Shown here piece after piece: positions 8,263-16,891 of a stretch of 42,470 nt of DNA; position 1 is the stretch's first letter; every line of letters begins with the position of its first letter. The position numbers and the translations under genes are program-made. The stretch spans positions 1-42,470 of the forward strand of contig CAMEJM010000013.1 of NCBI GenBank assembly GCA_945920215.1, given 5' to 3'. The notes beneath the pieces are model-generated. The model did not search any database. It had not been told where the DNA came from and worked only from the letters and a program-made list of their open reading frames with translations. Source of the stretch: an uncultured bacterium (GTDB taxonomy: Bacteria; Bacillota; Clostridia; Oscillospirales; CAG-272).

Positions 8263-9996
8263 ATGGAAACTGTAAACGTCATTATCAACGGCCGTTCCTA
8301 TGCGGTCCCGAAGAACGCTACCGTTCTGGAAGCGGCAAAATATGCGGGAGTGGATATTCCCACCCTCTGCTATCTGAAGGATATCAATGAAATCGGCGCC
8401 TGCCGTCTTTGCCTTGTAGAGGTAAAGGGTGCGCGCGGTCTTGTGACTTCGTGCGTATATCCCGTGAACGAAGGAATGGAGATCACGACAAACTCCCCCC
8501 GCATCATGGATGCGAGACGCGAGAATCTGGAACTCCTCCTGTCCGGGCATGATAAGAAGTGCCTGTCCTGCGTTCGTTCCACAAACTGCGAGTTGCAGAA
8601 GCTCTGCCGTGATTACGGCGTAGACGCGGATGCCGTCGGCGGTCGTCGTCAGCGCTATCCCATCGAGGACAGCGGTTATTCCATTGTGCGGGATAACAAC
8701 AAGTGCGTTCTGTGCCGTCGCTGTGTGGCAGCCTGCAACAATCAGGGAATCGGCGCCATTTCCGCTGTCAATCGCGGATTTGATACCGAAATCAGCACTG
8801 AATTCGGCCGTCCCTTAAGTGAGACTACCTGTATTAACTGCGGTCAGTGCATTGAGGCTTGCCCGGTCGGCGCTCTGTATGAGAGAGACGATACCGCCAA
8901 GGTATTTGAAGCTCTTGCAGATCCGAACAAGCATGTTGCAATCTGCATTGCTCCCTCTGTCCGCACTGCTATCGGCGAAGCTTTCGGCAACGCGATCGGC
9001 ACTGATACAGAAGGAAAAATGGTTGCAGCAGTCAAGCGTCTCGGCTTTGACGGCGTGTATGACATGAATTTCAGTGCAGACCTTACCATCATGGAAGAAG
9101 CAACCGAGCTTGTCGAAAGACTTCAGAACGGCGGGAAGCTGCCCATGATCACCTCCTGCTCTCCCGGATGGATTAAGTTCTGCGAACACTACTTCCCGGA
9201 TATGACCGAAAACCTGTCGAGCTGCAAGTCTCCTCAGCAGATGTTCGGCGCTCTCTATAAGACCTATTTTGCACAGAAGATGGGCTTGAAAGCAGAGGAT
9301 GTCTTCATGGTTTCCTGCATCCCCTGCACAGCAAAGAAGTTTGAGGTGAAACGCGACGACGAGAATGCCGCAGGCGTTCCCGACGTGGATGTTGCCATCA
9401 CCACCCGTGAGCTTGCCCGCATGATTTCCATTGCCGGCATTGATTACAATGCACTCTCCGATGAAAAGTTTGACGACCCGATCGGAAAGGGCTCCGGCGC
9501 GGGTATCATCTTCGGTGCAACAGGCGGCGTTATGGAAGCGGCGCTCAGAACTGCCGCAGAGGTGGTTGCCGGTGTTCCTTTTGAAAAGCTGGATGTGGAG
9601 CCTATTCGCGGCGTGGAAGGAATCAAGTTCGCAGAATATAAGCTCGGTGATACCTCTGTGAAAGTGGCAGTTGCCAGCGGCACAAAGAACGCAAACAAAC
9701 TGCTGAAGCGCGTGCAGAGCGGTGAGTTGGATCTCCAGTTCATCGAGATTATGGCGTGCCCCGGCGGTTGCGTAAACGGCGGCGGTCAGCCTATTGTACC
9801 CGCTTCCGTCAAAAACTCTGTGGATATTCGTTCGCTTCGTGCGGCAGTCCTGTATAACGCAGATGCTGCTTCCGATGTCCGTACCTCTCATGAAAACTCT
9901 GCTGTTAAGGGTGTTTATGATGAGTTCCTCGGCAAACCGGGAAGTCACAAGGCACATGAGATCCTTCATACCACTTATGTGAAGCGCGGTCGCTGA
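8263..9996 (+). CDS. hydA: [FeFe] hydrogenase catalytic subunit HydA
   Basis: This 577-residue subunit makes or consumes H2 and, with HydB and HydC, couples ferredoxin and NAD(H). The N-terminal [2Fe-2S] domain has Cys36, Cys47, Cys50 and Cys64. A His-Cys3 [4Fe-4S] motif follows (His96, Cys100, Cys103, Cys109), then two ferredoxin motifs (CVLCRRCVAAC, CINCGQCIEAC). The H-cluster domain has L1 TSCSPGW at 297-303, L2 IPCTAKKFE from 353 and L3 EIMACPGGCVNGGGQP around 495-510. Cys299, Cys355, Cys499 and Cys503 align one-to-one with Clostridium pasteurianum CpI. Position 300, a cluster-ligand cysteine in CpI, is Ser here, and CpI Met353 is Ile. No maturation genes (hydE, hydF, hydG) are in the window, so they must lie elsewhere. 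Confidence 0.93.
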   Translation: METVNVIINGRSYAVPKNATVLEAAKYAGVDIPTLCYLKDINEIGACRLCLVEVKGARGLVTSCVYPVNEGMEITTNSPRIMDARRENLELLLSGHDKKCLSCVRSTNCELQKLCRDYGVDADAVGGRRQRYPIEDSGYSIVRDNNKCVLCRRCVAACNNQGIGAISAVNRGFDTEISTEFGRPLSETTCINCGQCIEACPVGALYERDDTAKVFEALADPNKHVAICIAPSVRTAIGEAFGNAIGTDTEGKMVAAVKRLGFDGVYDMNFSADLTIMEEATELVERLQNGGKLPMITSCSPGWIKFCEHYFPDMTENLSSCKSPQQMFGALYKTYFAQKMGLKAEDVFMVSCIPCTAKKFEVKRDDENAAGVPDVDVAITTRELARMISIAGIDYNALSDEKFDDPIGKGSGAGIIFGATGGVMEAALRTAAEVVAGVPFEKLDVEPIRGVEGIKFAEYKLGDTSVKVAVASGTKNANKLLKRVQSGELDLQFIEIMACPGGCVNGGGQPIVPASVKNSVDIRSLRAAVLYNADAASDVRTSHENSAVKGVYDEFLGKPGSHKAHEILHTTYVKRGR

Positions 9997-10010
9997 ACAT
10001 AGATAACTAA

Positions 10011-10041
10011 AACAACCTCCGGAAACCGGGGGTTGTTTTTT
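10011..10041 (+). terminator. Terminator of the hydrogenase operon
   Basis: A 12 base-pair stem (AACAACCTCCGG with CCGGGGGTTGTT, one G-U pair) with a three-base loop runs into TTTTTT, 15 bases after the hydA stop. Confidence 0.9.
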
Positions 10042-10070
10042 ATATAACAATCCAAACAAATATATTATGT

Positions 10071-10106
10071 AAAAGGGAGTAGTGTTGGGTCTGCTTCCTT
10101 TTTTCT
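10071..10106 (+). terminator. Possible second, backup terminator
   Basis: AAAAGGGAGTAG can pair with CTGCTTCCTTTT (12 pairs including two G-U) around an eight-base loop, followed by TTCTG. It is weaker than the preceding hairpin and may isolate the sporulation operon from hydrogenase read-through. Confidence 0.45.
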
Positions 10107-10136
10107 GTGTTTATAGAAACACCGCATTCATCACTT

Positions 10137-10197
10137 CCGACAAGAATATTTTGCTTGACAAAGAGTGACAGAACTTGCACTCCTCTCCGGCTATAAT
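10137..10197 (+). promoter_or_regulatory. Candidate Spo0A-dependent spoIIG promoter
   Basis: A perfect TATAAT at 10192-10197 has no -35 box at normal spacing. GTGACA at 10165-10170 lies 21 bases upstream, close to the unusual 22-base spacing of the Bacillus subtilis spoIIG promoter, which needs phosphorylated Spo0A. Two sequences matching 7 of 9 bases of the inverted Spo0A box (TTCGACAAA) occur at 10137-10145 and 10154-10162, 17 bases apart. The reading is inferred from this resemblance. Confidence 0.5.
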
Positions 10198-10219
10198 GAA
10201 TACCGGGAGTGAAACCGGT

Positions 10220-11029
10220 ATGAATACAGTTTACATAGATGTTTTGTTCCTGATCAATTTCGCACTGGACTATATGACCCTCTACCTTGGGGGAAAGCTG
10301 TTTCGGCACCGAATGAGTCGCCCGCGCCTGATTCTGACATCGGTCGGTATGGCGTTGTATGCATTGTGGGCGCTATTGTGGTGCCGTTCCTATCTTCTGT
10401 TGTTATTCAGCGCCATCGCGGTGATTCAGCTTGCCTGTGCTGTTGCTTTCTCTCTGCGGGGATGGCGCCGGATTCTCAAAACGGCATTTATGTGCAGCGG
10501 GATAGGTGCGATGCTTGGGGCAGGGGTCTATCTTTTGTGGCGCTTCATTGAAAAGCTGATACCCGCCAAGGTCGGAGGGAACGGCGGTGGCATGAAGGTC
10601 GTTGTATTTACACTGCTGGCAGCTGTCAGCGGAATTGTGCTGTATTTTGCCAACAGACTGATCACAGATGTGCGCGGTATCAAGAGTATTGAGGTGAATT
10701 TCAATCTTGCAGATAAAGCTTGTACAGCACATATGCTTGTTGACAGCGGGAATCTGGTGACAGATCCACTCAGCGGGCGGAAAGTACTGTTCATTTCACG
10801 CGCATATGCGCTTCGTCGCTTTGGCGATAAAATAGACTCTTTGGAATATTTGCCGCAGCGCAGACGCTGGCTCTGTGTGACAACGGCAACAGGGAAGCAG
10901 ACGCTGGTGGCGTTTCTGCCGCAGGAAATAAAAGTCGGGGATAAAGCAATTGAGGCACTGATTGCCATTGTTGACAAAAGTGACTTGCACGGTTATGACG
11001 GAATATTTCCGGCGGCTTTGCTGCCATGA
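10220..11029 (+). CDS. spoIIGA: SpoIIGA, pro-sigma-E processing aspartic protease
   Basis: The 269-residue membrane protease cleaves pro-sigma-E in the mother cell early in sporulation. The N-terminal half is strongly hydrophobic with about five membrane segments (roughly residues 4-22, 37-55, 57-77, 88-108 and 127-146). The C-terminal half contains the aspartic-protease motif DSGN at 175-178 (context [14 protein letters not shown]), the hallmark of SpoIIGA. The start at 10220 follows GGGAG at a good distance; an earlier in-frame ATG would place the start upstream of the -10 box. The protein is somewhat shorter than the roughly 309-residue B. subtilis enzyme. sigE follows after 10 bases, the conserved arrangement. 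Confidence 0.92.
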   Translation: MNTVYIDVLFLINFALDYMTLYLGGKLFRHRMSRPRLILTSVGMALYALWALLWCRSYLLLLFSAIAVIQLACAVAFSLRGWRRILKTAFMCSGIGAMLGAGVYLLWRFIEKLIPAKVGGNGGGMKVVVFTLLAAVSGIVLYFANRLITDVRGIKSIEVNFNLADKACTAHMLVDSGNLVTDPLSGRKVLFISRAYALRRFGDKIDSLEYLPQRRRWLCVTTATGKQTLVAFLPQEIKVGDKAIEALIAIVDKSDLHGYDGIFPAALLP

Positions 11030-11039
11030 AAGGCGATAT

Positions 11040-11759
11040 ATGCGTAAGCTTCTGAATTGGATAAAAAATGTATTGATTCACGGGAAAAAGAAAATGGCGG
11101 AAGTATCGGCATCAGAGTTATATTATATCAACGGGGCGGATGTTCTCCCCCCGCCTCTCTCCGCTGAGGAGGAGTATGAGCTTGTGCGCTCCGATGTGGA
11201 GCCGGAGCAAAAACGATCTACTCTCATCGAGCGGAATCTGCGTCTTGTGGTATATATCGCAAAGAAATTTGAGAATACAGGCGTAAATATCGAAGAACTG
11301 ATTTCCATCGGGACAGTGGGACTTGTTAAAGCAGTAGAAACCTATCAGCCGGAGAAGAATATCAAGCTGGCAACATATGCCTCAAGGTGCATCGAAAACG
11401 AAATTCTGATGTTTATCCGAAAGAATACGAATATACGCAAGGAAATCTCTTTTGACGAGCCTTTGAATGTGGATTGGGACGGCAACGAATTGTTGCTGTC
11501 CGATATACTGGGAAGTGAAGCGGATTCCGTATCAAAACACCTGGAAGAAAAAGAGGAGGAAATGCAGCTGCGCCGTGCCGTCGCTTCTTTGAAAGAGCGG
11601 GAGCGCATGATTATTGAATTGCGTTACGGCTTGCGCGGCGGTGATGAGCTGACGCAAAAAGAGGTAGCGGACCTGCTCGGTATATCCCAATCATACATAT
11701 CTCGGCTTGAAAAAAAGATCATTCGCGATTTGAAAAAAGAAATGTCGGAAAAATTGTAG
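11040..11759 (+). CDS. sigE: Pro-sigma-E, mother-cell sporulation sigma factor
   Basis: A 239-residue sigma-70 family factor that directs early mother-cell gene expression during sporulation. It begins with a basic, amphipathic pro-sequence of about 25 residues ([18 protein letters not shown]) that keeps it inactive and membrane-bound until SpoIIGA cuts it near ELYYINGA. Region 2 reads [20 protein letters not shown] and [19 protein letters not shown]. Region 4 ends in a helix-turn-helix, [21 protein letters not shown]. These blocks are nearly the same as in B. subtilis SigE. The start at ATG 11040 has AAAGGCG just upstream; longer in-frame starts would overlap spoIIGA heavily and add sequence absent from SigE. 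Confidence 0.96.
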   Translation: MRKLLNWIKNVLIHGKKKMAEVSASELYYINGADVLPPPLSAEEEYELVRSDVEPEQKRSTLIERNLRLVVYIAKKFENTGVNIEELISIGTVGLVKAVETYQPEKNIKLATYASRCIENEILMFIRKNTNIRKEISFDEPLNVDWDGNELLLSDILGSEADSVSKHLEEKEEEMQLRRAVASLKERERMIIELRYGLRGGDELTQKEVADLLGISQSYISRLEKKIIRDLKKEMSEKL

Positions 11760-11776
11760 ATTCCTATAAAAAACAC

Positions 11777-11805
11777 TTGCAATTCTGAAAATCCTATGAT
11801 ATAAT
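11777..11805 (+). promoter_or_regulatory. Promoter of rpmE
   Basis: TTGCAA at 11777-11782 and TATAAT at 11800-11805 are spaced by 17 bases, 36 bases before the rpmE start codon. Confidence 0.75.
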
Positions 11806-11840
11806 ATAGAAGATAAATATTGACAAAGAGGTAATTTAAC

Positions 11841-12059
11841 ATGAAGTCCGGAATTCATCCCGAATATAAAGAGGCTACTATCAAGTGCGCTTGCGGTGCG
11901 ACCGTAAAGACCCACTCTACCAAGGGTGATATGAGCGTTGATATCTGCTCCAACTGCCACCCCTTCTTTACCGGGAAGCAGAAGCTCGTTGACATCGGCG
12001 GTGTGATTGATCGTTTCAATTCTCGTCGCAATGCCGCAGCAGCAAGAGCAGCGAAATAA
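11841..12059 (+). CDS. rpmE: Ribosomal protein bL31
   Basis: A 72-residue large-subunit protein. It has the zinc-binding form of L31, with CACG at residues 17-20 and [10 protein letters not shown] supplying the second cysteine pair. HPEY near the N-terminus and [16 protein letters not shown] in the middle are diagnostic. It has its own promoter upstream and a strong terminator 17 bases downstream, so it is mainly monocistronic. The ribosome-binding site is AGAGGT. The zinc form is the one normally used when zinc is plentiful; no zinc-free paralogue is in this window. Confidence 0.96.
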   Translation: MKSGIHPEYKEATIKCACGATVKTHSTKGDMSVDICSNCHPFFTGKQKLVDIGGVIDRFNSRRNAAAARAAK

Positions 12060-12076
12060 TCATGCTTTTGAGGAAC

Positions 12077-12112
12077 GCGCGTGGATAGTATTGTCCACGC
12101 GCTTCTTTTTTG
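12077..12112 (+). terminator. rpmE terminator abutting the hflX ribosome-binding site
   Basis: A perfect nine-pair GC-rich stem (GCGCGTGGA with TCCACGCGC) is followed by TTCTTTTTT. The U-run touches the GGAGG ribosome-binding site of hflX at about 12112-12116, and no separate hflX promoter is visible after it. Either read-through supplies hflX or its promoter lies within rpmE. Confidence 0.9.
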
Positions 12113-12122
12113 GAGGAATGTT

Positions 12123-13385
12123 ATGAGTGAAGAAACAACCAAAGGACAGGCGATACTTGTCGCTGCGGTTCCGACAGCGGTGGAAGCCAAAGAGGCGCAG
12201 AAAAGTCTTGATGAGCTTTCACGCCTCCTCGATACCGCCGGTGGGGAAGAATTTGCCCGTGTCATACAGGTGAAAGCCTCCTTTGACCCCCGTACTTGTA
12301 TCGGCGCAGGGAAGGTACGGGAAATCAGGGACCTCGCCAAAGAAAACGACGTCCACCTTGCGGTGTTCGACTTCGACCTTTCGCCGGCGCAGATACGGAA
12401 TCTTGAGGATGCACTGGAAGATGTGGAAGTGATTGACCGCAGTATGCTGATCCTCGATATTTTTGCCCGTCATGCCGTTACCGGGGAAGGTAAACTGCAA
12501 GTTGAGCTTGCACAGCTCAAATACACCGCTCCGCGTCTTGCCGGGAAAGGAAAAGCCCTCTCCCGTCTTGGCGGCGGCATCGGCACGCGGGGACCCGGTG
12601 AAAGCCAGTTGGAAACCGATAAACGGCATATGCGGGAACGTATCAATTCGCTTGAGAAGCAGCTTGAGGAAATGGCGCATAACCGCAGCGTCATGCGCGC
12701 GGCGCGTGACCGCTCCAATCTGCCAAAGATTGCGATCGTTGGATACACCAATGCGGGGAAGTCTACGCTTCTGAATACCCTTACGGACGCCGGGGTGCTG
12801 TGCCAAGACAAACTCTTCGCAACGCTCGACCCTACGACACGGCGCTTGACTCTGCCCAGCGGCGACGAAGTGCTGCTGACTGATACAGTCGGGTTTATCC
12901 GAAAACTTCCGCACCATTTGATTCATGCTTTCCGTTCTACATTGGACGAGGTGGTATACGCCGATATTTTACTCATTGTGAGCGATGTCACGGATCCTGA
13001 GTCGGAGGAACACATTGCCGTTACCGAGGAACTTCTGAAAGAGTTAGGCGCCTCGGACAAGCCTATTTTGTATGTATACAATAAATGCGATATATTACCT
13101 GACTTTCCGAAAAACGGAATAGAAAAGGATGAAAACAAGATTTATATATCGGCAGCAAAGAAGATGGGCATTGATTTACTTCTTGCTTCCATTGAAAGAA
13201 TCACCCAAGCCGGAAAACGGCGTTTGACCTTGCATTTCTCATATGCCGATCAGAATAAAGTCAGCCTTTTACACACGGATGCAACGGTGGAAAGCATTGA
13301 CTACCGGGACGACGGGGTATACGTGGAAGCAACGCTTGACGAAAGGGGACGCGGCAAGTATGCCGCTTATATCTGCGGTGAGTGA
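12123..13385 (+). CDS. hflX: HflX, ribosome-associated GTPase
   Basis: The 420-residue GTPase binds the 50S subunit and rescues or splits stalled or hibernating ribosomes, notably after heat stress. The N-terminal HflX domain has the glycine-rich GGGIGTRGPGESQLETDKR motif. The GTPase domain shows G1 GYTNAGKSTLLN, G3 DTVGF and G4 NKCD. The C-terminal region is a short extra domain after about residue 360. The start at 12123 has GGAGG six bases upstream; the 14 additional in-frame codons before it lie in the rpmE terminator. The final codons overlap the next gene by 26 bases, so translation of the two is probably coupled. Confidence 0.94.
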   Translation: MSEETTKGQAILVAAVPTAVEAKEAQKSLDELSRLLDTAGGEEFARVIQVKASFDPRTCIGAGKVREIRDLAKENDVHLAVFDFDLSPAQIRNLEDALEDVEVIDRSMLILDIFARHAVTGEGKLQVELAQLKYTAPRLAGKGKALSRLGGGIGTRGPGESQLETDKRHMRERINSLEKQLEEMAHNRSVMRAARDRSNLPKIAIVGYTNAGKSTLLNTLTDAGVLCQDKLFATLDPTTRRLTLPSGDEVLLTDTVGFIRKLPHHLIHAFRSTLDEVVYADILLIVSDVTDPESEEHIAVTEELLKELGASDKPILYVYNKCDILPDFPKNGIEKDENKIYISAAKKMGIDLLLASIERITQAGKRRLTLHFSYADQNKVSLLHTDATVESIDYRDDGVYVEATLDERGRGKYAAYICGE

Positions 13386-13995
13386 ATCCTATTACAGCCT
13401 TGCAGGCAGCGGCGCCGGGCGGTATGAAGAAAAGAAATCCGTCTTTCTCGGCTTTGCGGAGCCTGTTTCGACAGAGGAACAAGCTGTCGCTTTCGTGCAG
13501 TCCGTCAGGCAGAAATATCCGGACGCACGCCATCACGTGTACGCTTATGTGCTGCGTGAGGACAATAAATCCCGCTATACGGACGACGGAGAGCCGTCGG
13601 GCACTGCCGGTATGCCTGTTCTGGACGTGCTGCGTAAGCAGCAGCTCACAAACTGCGCCCTTGTTGTCGTGCGTTATTTCGGAGGCACATTGCTTGGTAC
13701 AGGAGGACTGGTCCGTGCATATACTGCCGCAGCCAAAGAGGCGCTGCAAAATGCGGGAACGGTGCTTTATCGGACGGTGGTTGACCTGACAATCCAATGT
13801 ACCTATCAGGACTACTGCAAGCTTTCACAACCTCTCTCGGATGTACGCGTCATATCCACCGACTTCGGCGATGAGGTGAGGGTCAGTGTAACATTGCCGC
13901 AGGAGAAGGAAAACCTTTTCGCCGAGACGGTCAGAAATCGCACGGCAGGACGCGCGATTCTTGTCCGGGGGAAAGAATATTTCGGTTTTTCATAA
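13360..13995 (+). CDS. yigZ: YigZ/IMPACT family protein
   Basis: A 211-residue protein of the UPF0029/IMPACT family. The N-terminal domain shows the family signature YTDDGEPSGTAGMPVLDVL and the VVVRYFGGTLLGTGGLVRAY block. A C-terminal domain of about 60 residues follows, as in bacterial YigZ. The biochemical role is unsettled; eukaryotic IMPACT regulates Gcn2, and the bacterial fold suggests nucleic-acid or ribosome contact. The ATG at 13360 lies inside the end of hflX, with AAGGGG 12 bases upstream. A GTG at 13378 is an alternative start that lacks a ribosome-binding site. Overlap with hflX suggests a shared transcript and perhaps a shared link to the ribosome. Confidence 0.85.
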   Translation: MPLISAVSESYYSLAGSGAGRYEEKKSVFLGFAEPVSTEEQAVAFVQSVRQKYPDARHHVYAYVLREDNKSRYTDDGEPSGTAGMPVLDVLRKQQLTNCALVVVRYFGGTLLGTGGLVRAYTAAAKEALQNAGTVLYRTVVDLTIQCTYQDYCKLSQPLSDVRVISTDFGDEVRVSVTLPQEKENLFAETVRNRTAGRAILVRGKEYFGFS

Positions 13996-14066
13996 ATTTC
14001 AATAAAAAAAAGTATTTATCTCTTTTTCTGCGTATATTTTGTTAAAAAGAGAGAAAGGAGAACGGG

Positions 14067-15077
14067 ATGAGCCGTATTTCGGATGTTTTCGTGGAACGGG
14101 AACAAGGAATGCTGTCGCCGTTCGCCTTTTTTACTTCTCAGACCCGAGGACGCGAGAAGCCGATTAGCCCGTGTCCCAACAGAACGGAATTTCAGCGTGA
14201 CAGAGACAGAATCATTCATTCTAAGTCTTTTCGCCGCCTCATGCATAAAACCCAGGTCTTTTTCTCGCCTTTGGACGAGCACTACCGCACCAGATTGACC
14301 CATACCCTTGAGGTGACGCAGATTGCGCGGATTATTGCACGTGCCCTTCGCCTCAACGAGGACCTGACGGAAGCGATTGCCATGGGGCATGATTTGGGGC
14401 ATACCCCGTTCGGTCATGCCGGAGAAGAAGCGCTGCGCCGTTGCTTTGACCCTCATTTTTCCCACAATGAGCAGAGTCTGCGCGTCGTGGACTGTCTGGA
14501 GAGAGACGGCGAGGGACTCAACCTGACATATGAGGTGCGCGACGGCATTGTCAACCATACTGGGAACCGCCAAGCGGCTACGCTGGAGGGTGTGATTGTC
14601 AAGTATGCCGACAGGATCGCTTACATCAATCATGACATTGATGACGCCTGCCGCGCGGGGATTCTTTCTCTTGGTCAGATTCCAGCCGGTATCCTCGATA
14701 TTCTTGGGCGCGGTAACAGTGAGCGAATCAACACGATGGTAACTGCATTGATCGAGAGCAGTGAAAATAAACCGGAAATTTCAATGACAAAAACCGTGGC
14801 AGATGCCATGATGGCACTTCGGGATTTTCTTTTTGAGCGTGTTTACCGTAATTCTGCCGCAAAACAGGAAGAAGAGAAAGCCAAAAAATTGCTGATCAGC
14901 CTGTATCAGTATTACAGCGAGTATCCGGAGCAGATGCCTGCGCTTTATCGTGACAATATTGAGAGAGACGGTGTTGCGCGCTGCGTGTGCGACTATGTTT
15001 CAGGTATGACAGACCGTTATGCCATTCGCACATATGAAAAGCTGTTTATCCCGGAAGTATGGAGGGGGAACAACTGA
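14067..15077 (+). CDS. dgt: dGTP triphosphohydrolase-like HD-domain protein
   Basis: The 336-residue protein belongs to the dGTPase family, which hydrolyses dNTPs to nucleosides and triphosphate and helps control the dNTP pool. The HD-domain metal ligands are visible in LTHTLEVTQIARIIARAL and the GHDLGHTPFGHAGE block, followed by NEQSLRVV. The N-terminal FQRDRDRIIHSKSFRRLMHKTQV segment and C-terminal MTDRYAIRTYEKLF are typical of short dGTPase homologues. AAAGGAG precedes the ATG. The stop codon overlaps the dnaG start by one base (TGATG). Many Clostridia keep this gene directly upstream of dnaG and rpoD. I found no clear promoter in the 71 bases before it. Confidence 0.9.
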   Translation: MSRISDVFVEREQGMLSPFAFFTSQTRGREKPISPCPNRTEFQRDRDRIIHSKSFRRLMHKTQVFFSPLDEHYRTRLTHTLEVTQIARIIARALRLNEDLTEAIAMGHDLGHTPFGHAGEEALRRCFDPHFSHNEQSLRVVDCLERDGEGLNLTYEVRDGIVNHTGNRQAATLEGVIVKYADRIAYINHDIDDACRAGILSLGQIPAGILDILGRGNSERINTMVTALIESSENKPEISMTKTVADAMMALRDFLFERVYRNSAAKQEEEKAKKLLISLYQYYSEYPEQMPALYRDNIERDGVARCVCDYVSGMTDRYAIRTYEKLFIPEVWRGNN

Positions 15078-16849
15078 TGATACCGCGTCAGGTCATAGAT
15101 GAGATACTTGCCCGTACCGATATCGGACAATTGATTTCAAAGTACGTTACTTTGCAAAGGGCGGGGAGCAACATGAAAGGGCTTTGCCCGTTTCATTCCG
15201 AGAAAACCCCTTCCTTTACCGTGTTTCCCTCAGAAAACAGCTTTTATTGCTTCGGTTGCGGGGTCGGCGGCGATGCCATCACATTTATCAGGCGCGCCGA
15301 AAACCTCGATTACGTTGACGCCGTGGAATATCTTGCAAAATCGGCGGGGATCACCATCCCCGAACAGCCTGACAGGGACGGTTTGCTGCCCAAGTACGAC
15401 CGAAAGCGTCTCTTTGAGATGAACCGCACCGCGGCAAAATACTTCCACAAATGCTTGTATGCGGATAACCAATATGCCAAGGTGGCGTATGAATATCTGC
15501 ATATCAAACGCGGACTGACCGACGCTACCATCAAGCATTTCGGGTTGGGATTTGCACCCAATGGTTACGGCGAGTTTATTCAATACATGACCGGGGCAGG
15601 ATATACTCTTGACGAGCTTGTCATAGGCAACCTCTGCGGGCGTGATCAGAAAACAGGCAGAGTATTTACATCGTTCTACAACCGCGTGATGTTTCCGATC
15701 ATCGACGTGTCGGGAAATGTAATTGCTTTCGGCGGGCGCGTCATGGACAACAGCACTCCGAAATATAAGAATTCTTCCGATACGCCGATTTATAACAAAC
15801 GCAGAAACATTTACGCACTGAACTTTGCCAAGGACGCCTGCGCGGAAGAAATGATACTCTGCGAGGGGTACATGGATGTCATTGCCGTACACGCCGCCGG
15901 CTTTACCAATGCCGTTGCCACTCTCGGAACAGCCATTACGCCGGAGCACGCGCGGCTGATGAAGCGCTACACAAAGTGCGTTGTGATTTCCTATGATATG
16001 GACGAGGCAGGACGCAACGCGGCAGACAAAGCGATGAAAATGCTGGAGGAAGTCGGACTGGAGGTGCGCTTGATCAAAATGGAGGGCGCCAAGGACCCGG
16101 ACGAGTTCATTCGAAAGTTCGGCGCCGACCGCTTCAAGGCGATTTTGTCGGGGAGCAGCACCAAGTTTGACTATAACATGGAGCGGGTTCTTTCCAAGTA
16201 TTCACTTTCTGTACCTCAAGACAAAATCAATGCAGCAAACGAACTTTGCAAATTGATTTCGGAAGTTTATTCTGCGGCAGAACGTGATGTATATATTCAC
16301 GCTGCGGCAAAAAAACTGGATATGGCACCCTCGGTTTTGCGGCAGGATGTGGAGAGAATGACGTATAGGAAGCAAAAGGACGAGAAAAAGAAAGACGTCC
16401 AGACCGTGCGTCAGTCTTCACTCGGCTTTACAGACAAAGTCAACCCGGATTATGTCCGGATGCCGGCGGTTGCGCGGTGCGAGGAAGCGGTGCTCGGATT
16501 GCTGATGTTGTATCCGCAGTACGTGGAGCTGGTGCGCGATGGAAAAGTTGATTTGACGCAAAACGATTTCATGACGGCTTTTAACGCGCGCGTGTTCGCC
16601 TCTGTTTTAGAAGCGAACGGTGACCCGATCGATCAGGAAAACTTCACAACAGATGAAATTGGACGTATGACGAAGATGAAGATCGGGCGCATGGAGCTGG
16701 CAGACAACAGCGAACGGGTATTCCGTGATTGCGTTGACAATCTGAAAGAAGCCGCCGCTAAAAAGAGGCAGGAAGCCGCTCCGCTAACCCCGCAGGATCT
16801 CTTGAGCCTCATAGACGCCAAACGCCAGGAACAGGGACAAGAAGAATAA
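15077..16849 (+). CDS. dnaG: DNA primase DnaG
   Basis: The 590-residue primase makes RNA primers for chromosome replication. The N-terminal zinc-binding domain has CPFHSEKTPSF and FYCFGCGVGGD (a Cys-His-Cys-Cys site). The TOPRIM catalytic core shows LCEGYMDVIA with its acidic residue, TLGTAIT, and the SYDMDEAG metal-binding DxD. The C-terminal third, after about residue 420, is a helicase-binding domain with lower conservation. Length fits the family. The start is set by the GGAGGGGG site and by the one-base overlap with dgt, which implies translational coupling. rpoD follows 42 bases downstream. Confidence 0.96.
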   Translation: MIPRQVIDEILARTDIGQLISKYVTLQRAGSNMKGLCPFHSEKTPSFTVFPSENSFYCFGCGVGGDAITFIRRAENLDYVDAVEYLAKSAGITIPEQPDRDGLLPKYDRKRLFEMNRTAAKYFHKCLYADNQYAKVAYEYLHIKRGLTDATIKHFGLGFAPNGYGEFIQYMTGAGYTLDELVIGNLCGRDQKTGRVFTSFYNRVMFPIIDVSGNVIAFGGRVMDNSTPKYKNSSDTPIYNKRRNIYALNFAKDACAEEMILCEGYMDVIAVHAAGFTNAVATLGTAITPEHARLMKRYTKCVVISYDMDEAGRNAADKAMKMLEEVGLEVRLIKMEGAKDPDEFIRKFGADRFKAILSGSSTKFDYNMERVLSKYSLSVPQDKINAANELCKLISEVYSAAERDVYIHAAAKKLDMAPSVLRQDVERMTYRKQKDEKKKDVQTVRQSSLGFTDKVNPDYVRMPAVARCEEAVLGLLMLYPQYVELVRDGKVDLTQNDFMTAFNARVFASVLEANGDPIDQENFTTDEIGRMTKMKIGRMELADNSERVFRDCVDNLKEAAAKKRQEAAPLTPQDLLSLIDAKRQEQGQEE

Positions 16850-16891
16850 AACGACGTAAAAATAGTAATTGATACATAAGGATGGATGGAA

